Assembly: GCA_018606725.1 (NCBI GenBank)
Contig: JAGYID010000013.1
Coordinates: forward strand, 1 to 40,223
Direction of reading: 5' to 3'
Length of the DNA: 40,223 bases
DNA from: Acidobacteriota bacterium
GTDB lineage: Bacteria; Acidobacteriota; Polarisedimenticolia; Gp22-AA2
The position numbers and the translations under genes are program-made. Shown here in pieces: positions 24,901 to 32,937 of the stretch (within the stretch, counting starts at the first letter, position 1; each line of letters begins with the position of its first letter). Under the pieces are notes generated by a model. It had not been told where the DNA came from. It worked only from the letters and a program-made list of their open reading frames with translations, and did no database searches.

Positions 24901-25914
24901 CTAAATGCGCGGCAGGACGATTCGCCGGAAGTAATCGACCGTCGCCCTCAGCCCCTCGGGGAGCGGCACGCGGGCCCGGAAATCGAACAGCTCCCGGAGC
25001 CGGCGCACGTCGCAGTGGCGGCGCGGCTGGCCCTCCGGCCTGGCGGTGTCGAAGCGCAGGCTCTTGCCGGTGCCGGCGATCTCGACGATCAGGCGGGCGG
25101 TTTCCGCGATGCTGGTCTCCTCGTCGGCGCCGATGTTGGTCGGCTCGGGGTCCTTCGCACGCTCGCAGATCCGCAGCAGGCCGTCGACGAAGTCGCCGAC
25201 GTAGAGGAAGGAGCGGCTCTGGCGCCCCGATCCCCAGACCTCCACGGCGTCGCTCTTCGAATCGAACGCCTTGCGGATCAGCGCCGGGATGACGTGCGAC
25301 GAGGCGGGGTCGAAGTTGTCGCGCGGGCCGTAGGCGTTGTACGGACGGGCCACGACGATCGACATGTTGAACTCGCGGGCGTACTCGGCGGCGAGATATT
25401 CCTCCATCCGCTTGCTCCAGCCGTACCCCTCGTTGGTCGGCTCGGGGCGGCCGCGCAGTCCCTCCGCCTCCGGTGTCGGGATGGCGCAGTCGCGCGGATA
25501 GACGCAGGCGGAGCTGACCGCCAGCACCCGGGGGACGCCGGCCCGGCGTGCCGCCTCGAACGTGGACAGGGTGACGGCCATGTTGTCGCGGAAGATGCTG
25601 GCGTGGTGCGCCTGGTTATAGGCGATGCCGCCGACGTGCGCCGCCAGGCAGAGGACGACGTCGGCGCGGCGGCAGGACTGATCGGCGATGGCGGCATCGC
25701 CCAGGTCGCCGCGCAGGAGGACCACGTCGGACGCCAGCGCCGCCAGGTGGCGAGGCCGCCCCGACTGCCGGGTCGGCACCACCAGGGCGCCGCACAGGGG
25801 CAGCAGCCGCTCGACCACGTGACTGCCGATGAAGCCGGTGCCGCCGGTCACCACGACACGCTTGCCGCGCCAGTAGGCGGGGTCGGCCAGCGGTGGCCTC
25901 AGAAACGTGTTCAT
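24901..25914 (-). CDS. GDP-L-fucose-synthase/ColC-like SDR epimerase-reductase
   Basis: A 337-residue extended short-chain dehydrogenase. The Rossmann loop is GGTGFIG (24-30) and the catalytic set is S134/S135 with Y164xxxK168. VGGIAYNQ, EPTNEGYGWSK and YGPRDNFDPASSHVIPAL are strongly like GDP-fucose synthase (Fcl), which epimerises and reduces GDP-4-keto-6-deoxymannose. The RREFLHV of Fcl is replaced by RSFLYV. ColC, the last enzyme of GDP-colitose synthesis, is a homologue with the same chemistry on the 3-deoxy substrate. Because a ColD-like dehydratase and gmd precede it in the operon, ColC is a good candidate; plain Fcl cannot be excluded. The ATG at 25914 overlaps the gmd stop by one base (TGATG); longer readings run into gmd. 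Confidence 0.82.
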   Translation of the reverse strand: MNTFLRPPLADPAYWRGKRVVVTGGTGFIGSHVVERLLPLCGALVVPTRQSGRPRHLAALASDVVLLRGDLGDAAIADQSCRRADVVLCLAAHVGGIAYNQAHHASIFRDNMAVTLSTFEAARRAGVPRVLAVSSACVYPRDCAIPTPEAEGLRGRPEPTNEGYGWSKRMEEYLAAEYAREFNMSIVVARPYNAYGPRDNFDPASSHVIPALIRKAFDSKSDAVEVWGSGRQSRSFLYVGDFVDGLLRICERAKDPEPTNIGADEETSIAETARLIVEIAGTGKSLRFDTARPEGQPRRHCDVRRLRELFDFRARVPLPEGLRATVDYFRRIVLPRI

Positions 25915-26936
25915 CAACCGAGCCGTTCCGCGAGCTCCGGGTAACGCTGGGGGTCGACGCCGAAATCGCCGAGGTCCGAGGCGAGCATCATGGCGGCGAG
26001 GCGCTCGAACCGCACCTGCGCCTTCCAGCCGAGCAGGCGCTCCGCCTTGGACGGGTCGCCTTCCAGCGCATCGACCTCGGTCGGCCGGAAATACCGCCGG
26101 TCGATGCTGACGATCCGTTCCGGGTCGAGCCCGACCAGGTCGCAGCACAGGCGCAGCCAGTCGCGCACCGAGTGCGACGCGCCGGTGGCGATGACGAAGT
26201 CATCCGGCCGGTCGGCCTGGAGGATGCGCCACATCGCGTCGACGTAGTCGCCGGCGAATCCCCAGTCGCGCCGGGCTTCAAGATTCCCCAGGTAGAGGGC
26301 GCGCTCGCGCCCGGCCAGGATCATCGCCAGACCTCTGGTGATTTTGCGGGTCACGAAGGTCTCGCCGCGCCGCGGCGATTCGTGGTTGAACAGGATGCCG
26401 TTGGCGGCGAACAGCCCGTAGGCCTCACGGTAGTTCACCGTCTGCCAGTAAGCCGCCACCTTGGCGATGGCGTACGGGCTGCGCGGGCGGAACGGCGAAG
26501 TTTCGGAGAGCCGCCCCCGGGTGTCGCCGTACATCTCGGAAGACGACGCCTGGTAGAAGCGCACCGGCCGGCGCCCGGAGAAGTTGCGCAGCACCTCGAG
26601 CAGCCGCAGCGCCCCGACGTACGCCACCTCGGCGGTATAGACCGGCATGTCGAACGACACCCGCACGTGGCTCTGGGCGGCGAGGTTGTAGACCTCGTCG
26701 GGTTCGATGCGATGCACCAGCGTCGCGGTCGAGTCGGAGTCGAGGATGTCTCCGTAATGCAGCACCAGGCGCGGCGAGTCGCTGTGGGGATCCTGGAAAA
26801 TGTTCGACAGGCGGTGGGTGTTGAACGTGCTGGCGCGGCGGATCAGGCCGTGCACGACGTACCCCTTGCCGATCAGGAGCTCCGCCAGGTACGAGCCGTC
26901 CTGTCCCGTCACGCCGGTGATCAAGGCGGTCTTCAT
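25914..26936 (-). CDS. gmd: GDP-mannose 4,6-dehydratase
   Basis: A 340-residue extended SDR that converts GDP-D-mannose to GDP-4-keto-6-deoxy-D-mannose. Visible hallmarks are [14 protein letters not shown] at the N-terminus, [12 protein letters not shown], the catalytic [10 protein letters not shown] and [12 protein letters not shown] (YxxxK), and the Gmd-specific [17 protein letters not shown] and [37 protein letters not shown] near the end is also diagnostic. The ATG at 26936 overlaps the preceding stop (ATGA). Its product is the common precursor for GDP-fucose, GDP-rhamnose, GDP-perosamine and GDP-colitose; the flanking ColD-like and Fcl/ColC-like genes favour the last. Confidence 0.97.
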   Translation of the reverse strand: MKTALITGVTGQDGSYLAELLIGKGYVVHGLIRRASTFNTHRLSNIFQDPHSDSPRLVLHYGDILDSDSTATLVHRIEPDEVYNLAAQSHVRVSFDMPVYTAEVAYVGALRLLEVLRNFSGRRPVRFYQASSSEMYGDTRGRLSETSPFRPRSPYAIAKVAAYWQTVNYREAYGLFAANGILFNHESPRRGETFVTRKITRGLAMILAGRERALYLGNLEARRDWGFAGDYVDAMWRILQADRPDDFVIATGASHSVRDWLRLCCDLVGLDPERIVSIDRRYFRPTEVDALEGDPSKAERLLGWKAQVRFERLAAMMLASDLGDFGVDPQRYPELAERLG

Positions 26937-28219
26937 GCCGCGACCTCCCGGGCGAATGCGTCGAGCGTCTCCGCGAAGTAGACCACCTGGGCGTCGGTGA
27001 GGCCGGGGTGCAGGCCGACGTAGATCGCCTGCTCGTGCAGGCGGTCGGCGCCGGAGAGCGGGCCGGCGACGCGGTGCGCGATCCGCCCCAGGGCCGGCTG
27101 CCGCGCCAGGTTGCCGGCGACCAGCGGCCGGGTCTCGATGCCGCGCCCTTCGAGAAATGCCGTCAACCGCGCCTTCGGAGCCGCCGCCGGCGCGCGCAGC
27201 AGCAGCGGGAAGGCGAACGGGCTGGCGCCGGCCGCGAAGCGCACCGGCTCGAACAGCCGCGGATGCCGCTCCACCGCCGCCTCCCAGGCGGCGGCGATCC
27301 GACGGCGACGCTGCAGGAACTCCAGCCGGCGCGGGAACTGCACCAGCCCGAGGGCCGCCTGCACCTCGGTGCCGCGCAGGTTGAAGCCGGCATCGACGAA
27401 CAGGAAGCGGGGATCGAGGTCGGGATGGCGGCGCGCGAGGGCGGCGCGCGTCTCGTCCGGCAACTGCCGGCTCCAGCCGTGCGACCGCAGCACCCGCAGC
27501 GTGTCGGCGTCGGCGGCATCGGCGCACAGGATCATGCCGCCCTCGATGGTGCTGATGTGATGCGAGAAATAGAACGAGAAGGTCCCGACCCGCCCAAAGG
27601 TCCCGACCTTTCGATCGCCGACCGCCGCATCGAGCGCCTCGCAGCAGTCCTCGACCACCGTCAGGCCGCGCGCCGCGGCGATCCGGCCGATCTCCGCGGC
27701 CGGCGCCGGAATGCCGAGCGTGTGCACCACGACGATGGCGCGGGTCTTCTTCGACAGCGCGCGCTCGACGGCGTCGACGGTGAGATCGAGCGTCGCCGGG
27801 GAGACATCGGCCAGCACCGGCACCGCGCCGACCTGCGCCACCGGCCAGACCGCGGTCGACCAGGTGAGCGCCGGGACGATCACCTCGTCCCCGGGGCCGA
27901 GCGCCGCCGCCGCGCCGCCGGGCCCGGGGCGGGTCAGCAGCGTCAGCGTCAATAAGTTTGCCGACGATCCGGAGTTGCAGAACACCGCGGCCGGCGCGCC
28001 GTGGGCCGATGCGAAGGCCGCCTCGAACGCCGCGACGCGCGGTCCCTGGGTCAGCGGCCCGCGCACCAGCGCCTCGAACGCGGCCGCCATCTCGAGGTCG
28101 CCGAAGGTGCTGACGGTGAGCGGCAGCCGGTACGGCGAGGGGGGATCCGGGTGGAGGCGCCGCAGCTCGCGCGCCGCCTGCAGAAACTCCTGGGGGATGT
28201 CGGGCCGTCCGGGGTTCAT
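26933..28219 (-). CDS. ColD-like PLP/PMP-dependent GDP-4-keto-6-deoxymannose 3-dehydratase (DegT/DnrJ/EryC1/StrS fold)
   Basis: A 428-residue fold-type-I enzyme. [11 protein letters not shown] binds the cofactor. At the usual Schiff-base lysine site the sequence is [15 protein letters not shown], so H220 replaces the lysine. In this family, His there marks 3-dehydratases (ColD, RfbH/DdhC) that use PMP to remove the C3 hydroxyl rather than transaminate. The later [33 protein letters not shown] and [12 protein letters not shown] agree with the ColD/RfbH group. The four Fe-S cysteines of RfbH are absent, as in ColD. I chose ATG 28219 (GGAG upstream); in-frame starts further up are possible. It is the first gene of the operon, upstream of gmd, whose product is the ColD substrate. 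Ordinary aminotransferase activity looks unlikely. Confidence 0.85.
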   Translation of the reverse strand: MNPGRPDIPQEFLQAARELRRLHPDPPSPYRLPLTVSTFGDLEMAAAFEALVRGPLTQGPRVAAFEAAFASAHGAPAAVFCNSGSSANLLTLTLLTRPGPGGAAAALGPGDEVIVPALTWSTAVWPVAQVGAVPVLADVSPATLDLTVDAVERALSKKTRAIVVVHTLGIPAPAAEIGRIAAARGLTVVEDCCEALDAAVGDRKVGTFGRVGTFSFYFSHHISTIEGGMILCADAADADTLRVLRSHGWSRQLPDETRAALARRHPDLDPRFLFVDAGFNLRGTEVQAALGLVQFPRRLEFLQRRRRIAAAWEAAVERHPRLFEPVRFAAGASPFAFPLLLRAPAAAPKARLTAFLEGRGIETRPLVAGNLARQPALGRIAHRVAGPLSGADRLHEQAIYVGLHPGLTDAQVVYFAETLDAFAREVAA

Positions 28220-28253
28220 GATCCCGCTCCGTGCCGAGGCTCGAGCGCGGCAG

Positions 28254-28259
28254 ATCATA
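28254..28259 (-). promoter_or_regulatory. Likely -10 element of the deoxysugar operon
   Basis: On the minus strand TATGAT (5/6 to consensus) lies 34 bases before the ATG at 28219, with GGAG in between as ribosome site. I see no good -35 hexamer at 16-18 bases. The adjoining upstream DNA is the left part of the composite repeat (from 28328). Confidence 0.35.
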
Positions 28260-28327
28260 GTGCATCCGCCCGGGTCCCGCACGGCCCCCCGCGTTCACAC
28301 CGCCGTGCGGAGAAACCCTGCGCGCGG

Positions 28328-28774
28328 GGGCGGCCCGGGGTGCGCCTCGCGGGGCACGCGGTCGCGCCGCCCGGATGCGGCACAGTACGCCGCACAGGCG
28401 GCGCGCCGCTCTCTCTCCCGCGCCCGGCCGCCGAACAGCGGCGGCCTACGGGCGCGGTCCGCGATCGCCCCGCCACCCCCACTCCGGGCCGCCCGTCACC
28501 CCCGGGGATTTCTCCCCACCACCGCCATCGCGGGTGTTCGGGCTGGTCCGAGGTATGAAAGGGAGTTCTTTCCCACCTGGCAACCTCGGTGGCGCGATCG
28601 ACGTGGAGTGACTCCGCGGTGACGGAGCGGCGGCGTGCGCATCGCGGGGCCGTCGCGCAGCGCGGCGGAGCGAGCGCTTTGTAGCCGAGCCCGCCGTGCG
28701 GAGCGCGAGCGAGCACCGCCCGTCGGCGCTCTTCAGCCGATCCGGGCGGCGCGCAGCGTGCCCCGCGAGGCGCA
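28328..28774. repeat. Composite GC-rich structured repeat, copy 1
   Basis: An intergenic element made of modules shared with 39892-40223. Block A (28417-28504) matches 39933-40020 at 85 of 88 positions. Block B (28618-28761) matches 40080-40223 at 138 of 144 without gaps. The 113-base spacer between them (28505-28617) is unrelated to the 59-base spacer of copy 2. Block A holds a 16-pair hairpin (28418-28433 with 28439-28446 and 28450-28457). The element is flanked by a long inverted repeat: 28341-28376 and 28740-28774 are reverse complements except for a short mismatch/indel zone. It sits between two divergently oriented genes. No transposase or credible ORF is present; the predicted reading frames follow from GC bias. 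Confidence 0.75.
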
Positions 28775-28828
28775 GGCCGCCGCCCCTCCACGATCGATCT
28801 CTGGGCGCGCTCGTTGGCGGCGCGCCGG

Positions 28829-28857
28829 TTGACGGTTGGTGGAGGGTGCAGTAGATT
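28829..28857 (+). promoter_or_regulatory. Promoter of the GT39-type gene, probably leaderless
   Basis: TTGACG (28829-28834), a 17-base spacer, then TAGATT (28852-28857). The -10 ends nine bases before the ATG at 28867, so transcription should begin at or within a few bases of the start codon. No Shine-Dalgarno sequence sits at a normal distance from that ATG, which fits a leaderless mRNA. Confidence 0.5.
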
Positions 28858-28866
28858 CGCCGGCCG

Positions 28867-30798
28867 ATGCCCTTCGAGCCGACCGCGCCGCCGCCGGAAG
28901 GGGTTCCACGGACGCCGGCGACCGCCCCGCGCGACGTCTGGGAGGCGCGCGCCGTCCCGGCGGCGCTCCTGCTGCTCGGCGCGCTGCTCCTCCAGGGATT
29001 GATGTTCATCGGCGAGTCGTCGCAGACGAGCGACGAGGCGGTGCACCTGACCGCCGGCTACTCCTATCTGAAAACCGGCGACTTCCGGCTCAACCCGGAG
29101 CACCCGCCCCTGATCAAGGAGATCGCGGCCCTGCCGCTCCTCCTGACCGACCTGTCGTTTCCCTGGGGCCCGCTGTGGGAGCAGGCCGAAGAATGGAACG
29201 CCGGCCGCATCTTCGTGCACGAGAACCGGCTGTCGAACGACACCATCCTGCTGCTCGGCCGGCTGCCGATCTTGATGCTGTCCCTGGCGCTCGGTTGGGC
29301 GATGTTCCGCTGGGGGCGCCGCCTGTTCGGCGCGCGCGGCGCGCTGCTGGGCCTGGCGCTGTACGTCCTTGATCCCAACGTCGTGGCCCATTCCTGCCTG
29401 GTGACCACCGATCTCGGCATCACGCTGTTCATCTTCCTGTCGGTGTATGCGCTCTGGGCGTGGGCCGAGCGGCCGCACCCGGCCCGGCTGTGGCTGACCG
29501 GCCTCGCGGTCGGCGCCGCCTTCGCCGCCAAGTTCACCGCCCTCTGGCTGCTGCCGATCCTCGGCACACTGCTGCTCGCCGTGGCCCTGTTCGGCACGCC
29601 GCTGCCGCGCCGGCCGGCATGGCGGCGTGCCCCGCTGGTCACCGAGGCCGACGGCTGGCGCTACGCCGCGTCTCTGGGCTCCGCTGCGGGCGTCATCGCG
29701 GTCGCCGCAGCGGGCGTGGTCCTGGCGACCTACGCATTCCGCGGCGTCCCGGCGTACGTGGACGGCCTGCAGATGGGCCTGTCGCACTCTTCGACTGGCC
29801 ACCTGGCCTATCTCATGGGGCGCCTGTCGGAGAGCGGCTGGTGGTACTACTTCCTGTTCGCCTATCTGATCAAGACGCCGATCGGCACTCTGGCCATCGT
29901 GCTTCTCGCGCTCGCCGCCTTCGCCCTCGGTCGCCGGCGGCCGATCCTGGACGAGATGTTCCTCTGGCTGCCGGTGCTCGTGGTGGTCGCCATCACCTGC
30001 GTCTGGAAGATCAACATCGGGCTGCGGCATCTTCTGCCGATCTACCCGTTCCTGTATGTCGCCTGCGGCCGGCTGCTGGCCCCCGCGGCGAAGCCCGGCC
30101 CGGCGCCGGCGGTTCCCGCAGCGTCGCCGTCCGCGCGCCCGGCGCGACGCCTGGCGGCGACGGCAATGCCGTGGGTCGTCGGCAGCCTGCTGGCCTGGAG
30201 CGCCGGGGAGATGGCGTTCATCGCCCCCTACCACCTGGCGTATTTCAACGAGCTGGTCGGCGGCCCGCGCAACGGCCACCTCTACCTGCTCGATTCGAAC
30301 CTCGATTGGGGTCAGGGGGCCAGGGCCGTGCGGCGCTTCGTGGCGGAGCAGAACGTGCCGGTCATCCATCTGGCGTACTCCGGCAACTCCGACCCCTGGT
30401 ACTACGGCGTCGTCTACCAGTACGCCCCCGGCTCGGGGAACCTGCCCAACGCCAAGCAGCGCGAGGCACGCGTCCCGGCGGGGTTGCCGCGCGAGCTGTT
30501 CGCGATCGCGCCGACGGTGCTGCACTCCGTTCACTTCACCGATCACACCCTGTACGACTGGCTGTTGTCGCGCCGGCCGATCGCCATGCCGGGATACTCG
30601 TACCTGGTGTACGACCTCACCGGGGATGTCGAGGCGCACGCCCGCCTGGCGGTCCTGTGCTACCTCTTCGGGCTTCCCGATCTGGCCGGCTACGAGGCGG
30701 ACCGGACGCTCCGCCTCGATCCCCGCAACGCCGACGCCCACAAGGTGCTCGACGCGATCAGGCAGGATGCCGCGACGGCCGCGGCCCCCGGGACCTGA
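28867..30798 (+). CDS. GT39-family (ArnT/PMT-like) membrane glycosyltransferase
   Basis: A 643-residue polytopic protein. After the first membrane segment the loop TSDEAVHLTAGYSYL (D56/E57) and RLNPEHPPLIKEIAALPLL follows. This is the conserved acidic plus EHPP signature of phospholipid-carrier-dependent GT39 transferases. About eleven membrane segments follow, then an extracytoplasmic C-terminal domain (about 440-620) with LLDSNLDWGQG and YFNELVGGP, also family features. It likely transfers a sugar from a polyprenyl phosphate to lipid or protein outside the membrane. The start ATG 28867 is supported by the promoter at nine bases. It stands alone between the composite repeat and a convergent TPR gene. 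Confidence 0.85.
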   Translation: MPFEPTAPPPEGVPRTPATAPRDVWEARAVPAALLLLGALLLQGLMFIGESSQTSDEAVHLTAGYSYLKTGDFRLNPEHPPLIKEIAALPLLLTDLSFPWGPLWEQAEEWNAGRIFVHENRLSNDTILLLGRLPILMLSLALGWAMFRWGRRLFGARGALLGLALYVLDPNVVAHSCLVTTDLGITLFIFLSVYALWAWAERPHPARLWLTGLAVGAAFAAKFTALWLLPILGTLLLAVALFGTPLPRRPAWRRAPLVTEADGWRYAASLGSAAGVIAVAAAGVVLATYAFRGVPAYVDGLQMGLSHSSTGHLAYLMGRLSESGWWYYFLFAYLIKTPIGTLAIVLLALAAFALGRRRPILDEMFLWLPVLVVVAITCVWKINIGLRHLLPIYPFLYVACGRLLAPAAKPGPAPAVPAASPSARPARRLAATAMPWVVGSLLAWSAGEMAFIAPYHLAYFNELVGGPRNGHLYLLDSNLDWGQGARAVRRFVAEQNVPVIHLAYSGNSDPWYYGVVYQYAPGSGNLPNAKQREARVPAGLPRELFAIAPTVLHSVHFTDHTLYDWLLSRRPIAMPGYSYLVYDLTGDVEAHARLAVLCYLFGLPDLAGYEADRTLRLDPRNADAHKVLDAIRQDAATAAAPGT

Positions 30799-30858
30799 GC
30801 CCGGCGGGGGATCGCGGGCCCGTCCGGATGCCGGGCAGGCGCCTCAGGAGGGTCCGCG

Positions 30859-32937
30859 TCAGGGACGACGCAGCTCGCCGAGAACCCGTCGGGCCTCGGC
30901 GTCCATGACCTCGCCGCGCGGATCGAGAGACGCGGCCTGCTCGAGCGCCGCGAGCGCCGCCGCCCGATCGCCCAGCCGGAACATCACCAAGCCGAGGTTG
31001 CGGAGCGGGATCGGCACGCCGGGCGCCAGCGCGATGGCGGCGCGATATTCGGACACCGCCTCCTGCGGCCGGCCGGCCGCTTCGAGGACTTTGCCGAGCT
31101 GATTACGGGTGACCGGATTGTCGGGGGCCAGGGCACTGGCGCGACGATACGCCTCGACCGCGGAGCCCGGCTCTTCCATCCGCTCGCGCGCCAGGCCGAG
31201 GTTCGTCCAATAACCGGGATTGACCGGCACCAGGCGGACCGCCTCGGCATAGGCCCGCTCCGCCGCCCGCGCATCGCCGCGCAGCAGTTCCGCCGCCCCG
31301 AGCGTGGTGTACGCCTGGTCGGACGATGGGTCGATCTCGATGGCGCGGCGCAGGAGCTCGCGCGCCTCGTCCGGCTGGGCGGCGCCGTTCAGCGCGTGCG
31401 CCAGGTTCACCAGATACTTGACGTTGGCCGGCTGCTGGCGGAGCGCCGCCCGGTAGTGCGCCGCCGCCGCGGGCCAGTCGCGCCGCCGCGCCAGGACGCC
31501 GGCGAGGTTGTAGTGGGCATCGGCGAATTCCGGCCAGATGGCGAGGGCCTTCTCGTAGGCGGCCGCAGCCGCAGCGTCCTCCCCCCGCTCCTCGCACGCC
31601 GATCCGAAATTGAACTGAACTTTGACGCTGCGCGGCGTGACGGACAGGGCGCTCTTGAACAAGGTGTAATCGTCCTGCCAGTCGCGCAGCCGCACCTGGC
31701 TGCGGGCCCCCAGGAGAAGCACCAGGATCAGCAGCGCAGCCGGGGCGAGCCGGGCGCGTCGTCCCGCCTCCGGCCCCGCAGGCGCGGCGCAGCCCGCCGC
31801 CAGCAGCAGGCAGAAGCCGGCCGACGGCAGGTAGAGCAGCCTCTCGGCCATGATCGTGCCGATCGGGAAGAGGAGGTTCGCCACCGGCAGCAGCGCCGCG
31901 CCGATCCACGCCAGCGCAAACGCCGCCTCCGGACGGCGACGCCACGCCATCGCCAGGCCGGCGGCGTAGACGCCGACCGCGAGGGCGCCCATGAGAAAGC
32001 CGGGGTCGAGCCATCCAGGCGGAGACGGAATGGCGTCGTAGGAGTAGTCGACCGACAGCCGCAGCGGCGCGACCAGCAGCCCCGCATAGCGCCCGAGCAC
32101 CTCGACGGCGGCCCGCCTCCCGGCCGCGAACGGCAGGTGGGCGATCGGATTGTCGACGAAATGCACCAGCCCTTCCGAGCCGATCCGCCCGATCACCATG
32201 TGGCGCGCCAGGAGCAGGATCGCCAGCGTCGCGCCGCTCGCCAGGTGGACTCTCCATGCCGGGCGGCGCCGTACGATCAGCAGATCGGCGAGCAGCGCCA
32301 GGGCGGGGGCCACGACGGCATTCTCCTTGGCGAGAAAGCCGAGCGCGAAGCAGGCGATCGACAGCGCGAACAGCGGGGCGCCACCGGCCTGGCGATCGCG
32401 GCCGCGCAGGAACAGCAGAACGCACAGCAGCGCGCCAGCGGTGGCCAGGAGCTCGGCGCGGCCGACGACGAAGCCGAGCACTTCGGTGTGGACGGCGTGG
32501 ACCGCGAACAGCAGCGCCGCGGCGGCGGCCGGGTCGACCAGGGCCGCGACCATCCCCCCGGGCGCGGGCGCGGTGCGACGGGCGAACAGGCGGCGCGCGA
32601 GGGCGAGGACCAGCAGCGCGACCGCCGCGTGCAGCAACAGATTCACCAGCCGATAGCCGAGTGCGCCCGGTCCCCCGATGGCGCGGTTGAGGGCGAACGA
32701 CAGCATCGTCACCGGTCGCCAGAGGTCGGGCAGCGGCCGATCGCCGACCGCCCAGTAGGCGCGGCCGAGCAGCTGGGGCAGACCGGCGAGGCTGTTCAGC
32801 AGCGGGTTGTTCTCGACGATCGGATGATCGTCCTGCAGGAACCCGGGGACGAGCGCCGGCAGGTTGGCGGCGAGGGCGAAGAAGACGACGAGCGCCGGCG
32901 CCACCCAGGAGCGGCCGGCGGAGACCGCCGGCTTCAC
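30859..32937 (-). CDS. TMTC-like GT-C membrane protein with C-terminal TPR repeats
   Basis: A 692-residue protein. After the first membrane helix it shows QDDHPIVENNPLL (D36/D37), then LWRPVTMLSFALNRAIGG and YRLVNLLLHAA. This is the layout of bacterial relatives of the TMTC O-mannosyltransferases, with the acidic pair as the likely GT-C catalytic site. About ten membrane segments reach to residue 400. From about 445 to the end there are at least seven TPR units (for example ADAHYNLAGVLARRRDWPAA). The GTG 32937 start gives a GTGA overlap with the sulfatase-like gene; longer readings cover that gene antiphase. It is the last gene of its operon. Confidence 0.82.
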   Translation of the reverse strand: MKPAVSAGRSWVAPALVVFFALAANLPALVPGFLQDDHPIVENNPLLNSLAGLPQLLGRAYWAVGDRPLPDLWRPVTMLSFALNRAIGGPGALGYRLVNLLLHAAVALLVLALARRLFARRTAPAPGGMVAALVDPAAAAALLFAVHAVHTEVLGFVVGRAELLATAGALLCVLLFLRGRDRQAGGAPLFALSIACFALGFLAKENAVVAPALALLADLLIVRRRPAWRVHLASGATLAILLLARHMVIGRIGSEGLVHFVDNPIAHLPFAAGRRAAVEVLGRYAGLLVAPLRLSVDYSYDAIPSPPGWLDPGFLMGALAVGVYAAGLAMAWRRRPEAAFALAWIGAALLPVANLLFPIGTIMAERLLYLPSAGFCLLLAAGCAAPAGPEAGRRARLAPAALLILVLLLGARSQVRLRDWQDDYTLFKSALSVTPRSVKVQFNFGSACEERGEDAAAAAAYEKALAIWPEFADAHYNLAGVLARRRDWPAAAAHYRAALRQQPANVKYLVNLAHALNGAAQPDEARELLRRAIEIDPSSDQAYTTLGAAELLRGDARAAERAYAEAVRLVPVNPGYWTNLGLARERMEEPGSAVEAYRRASALAPDNPVTRNQLGKVLEAAGRPQEAVSEYRAAIALAPGVPIPLRNLGLVMFRLGDRAAALAALEQAASLDPRGEVMDAEARRVLGELRRP

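Noticed and set aside
22436-24904. Long plus-strand frame opposite the GT2 and CgeB-like genes
   Set aside because: Low-complexity Arg/Gly/Ala composition and exact opposition to two recognisable glycosyltransferases; GC-bias artefact.
28328-28774. CRISPR array or integron cassette array
   Set aside because: Only two distant copies, no regular short spacing, no cas genes and no integrase nearby.
30799-30858. 7-base inverted repeat (30799-30805 and 30830-30836) between converging genes as a bidirectional terminator
   Set aside because: Short stem, 24-base loop and no T-runs.
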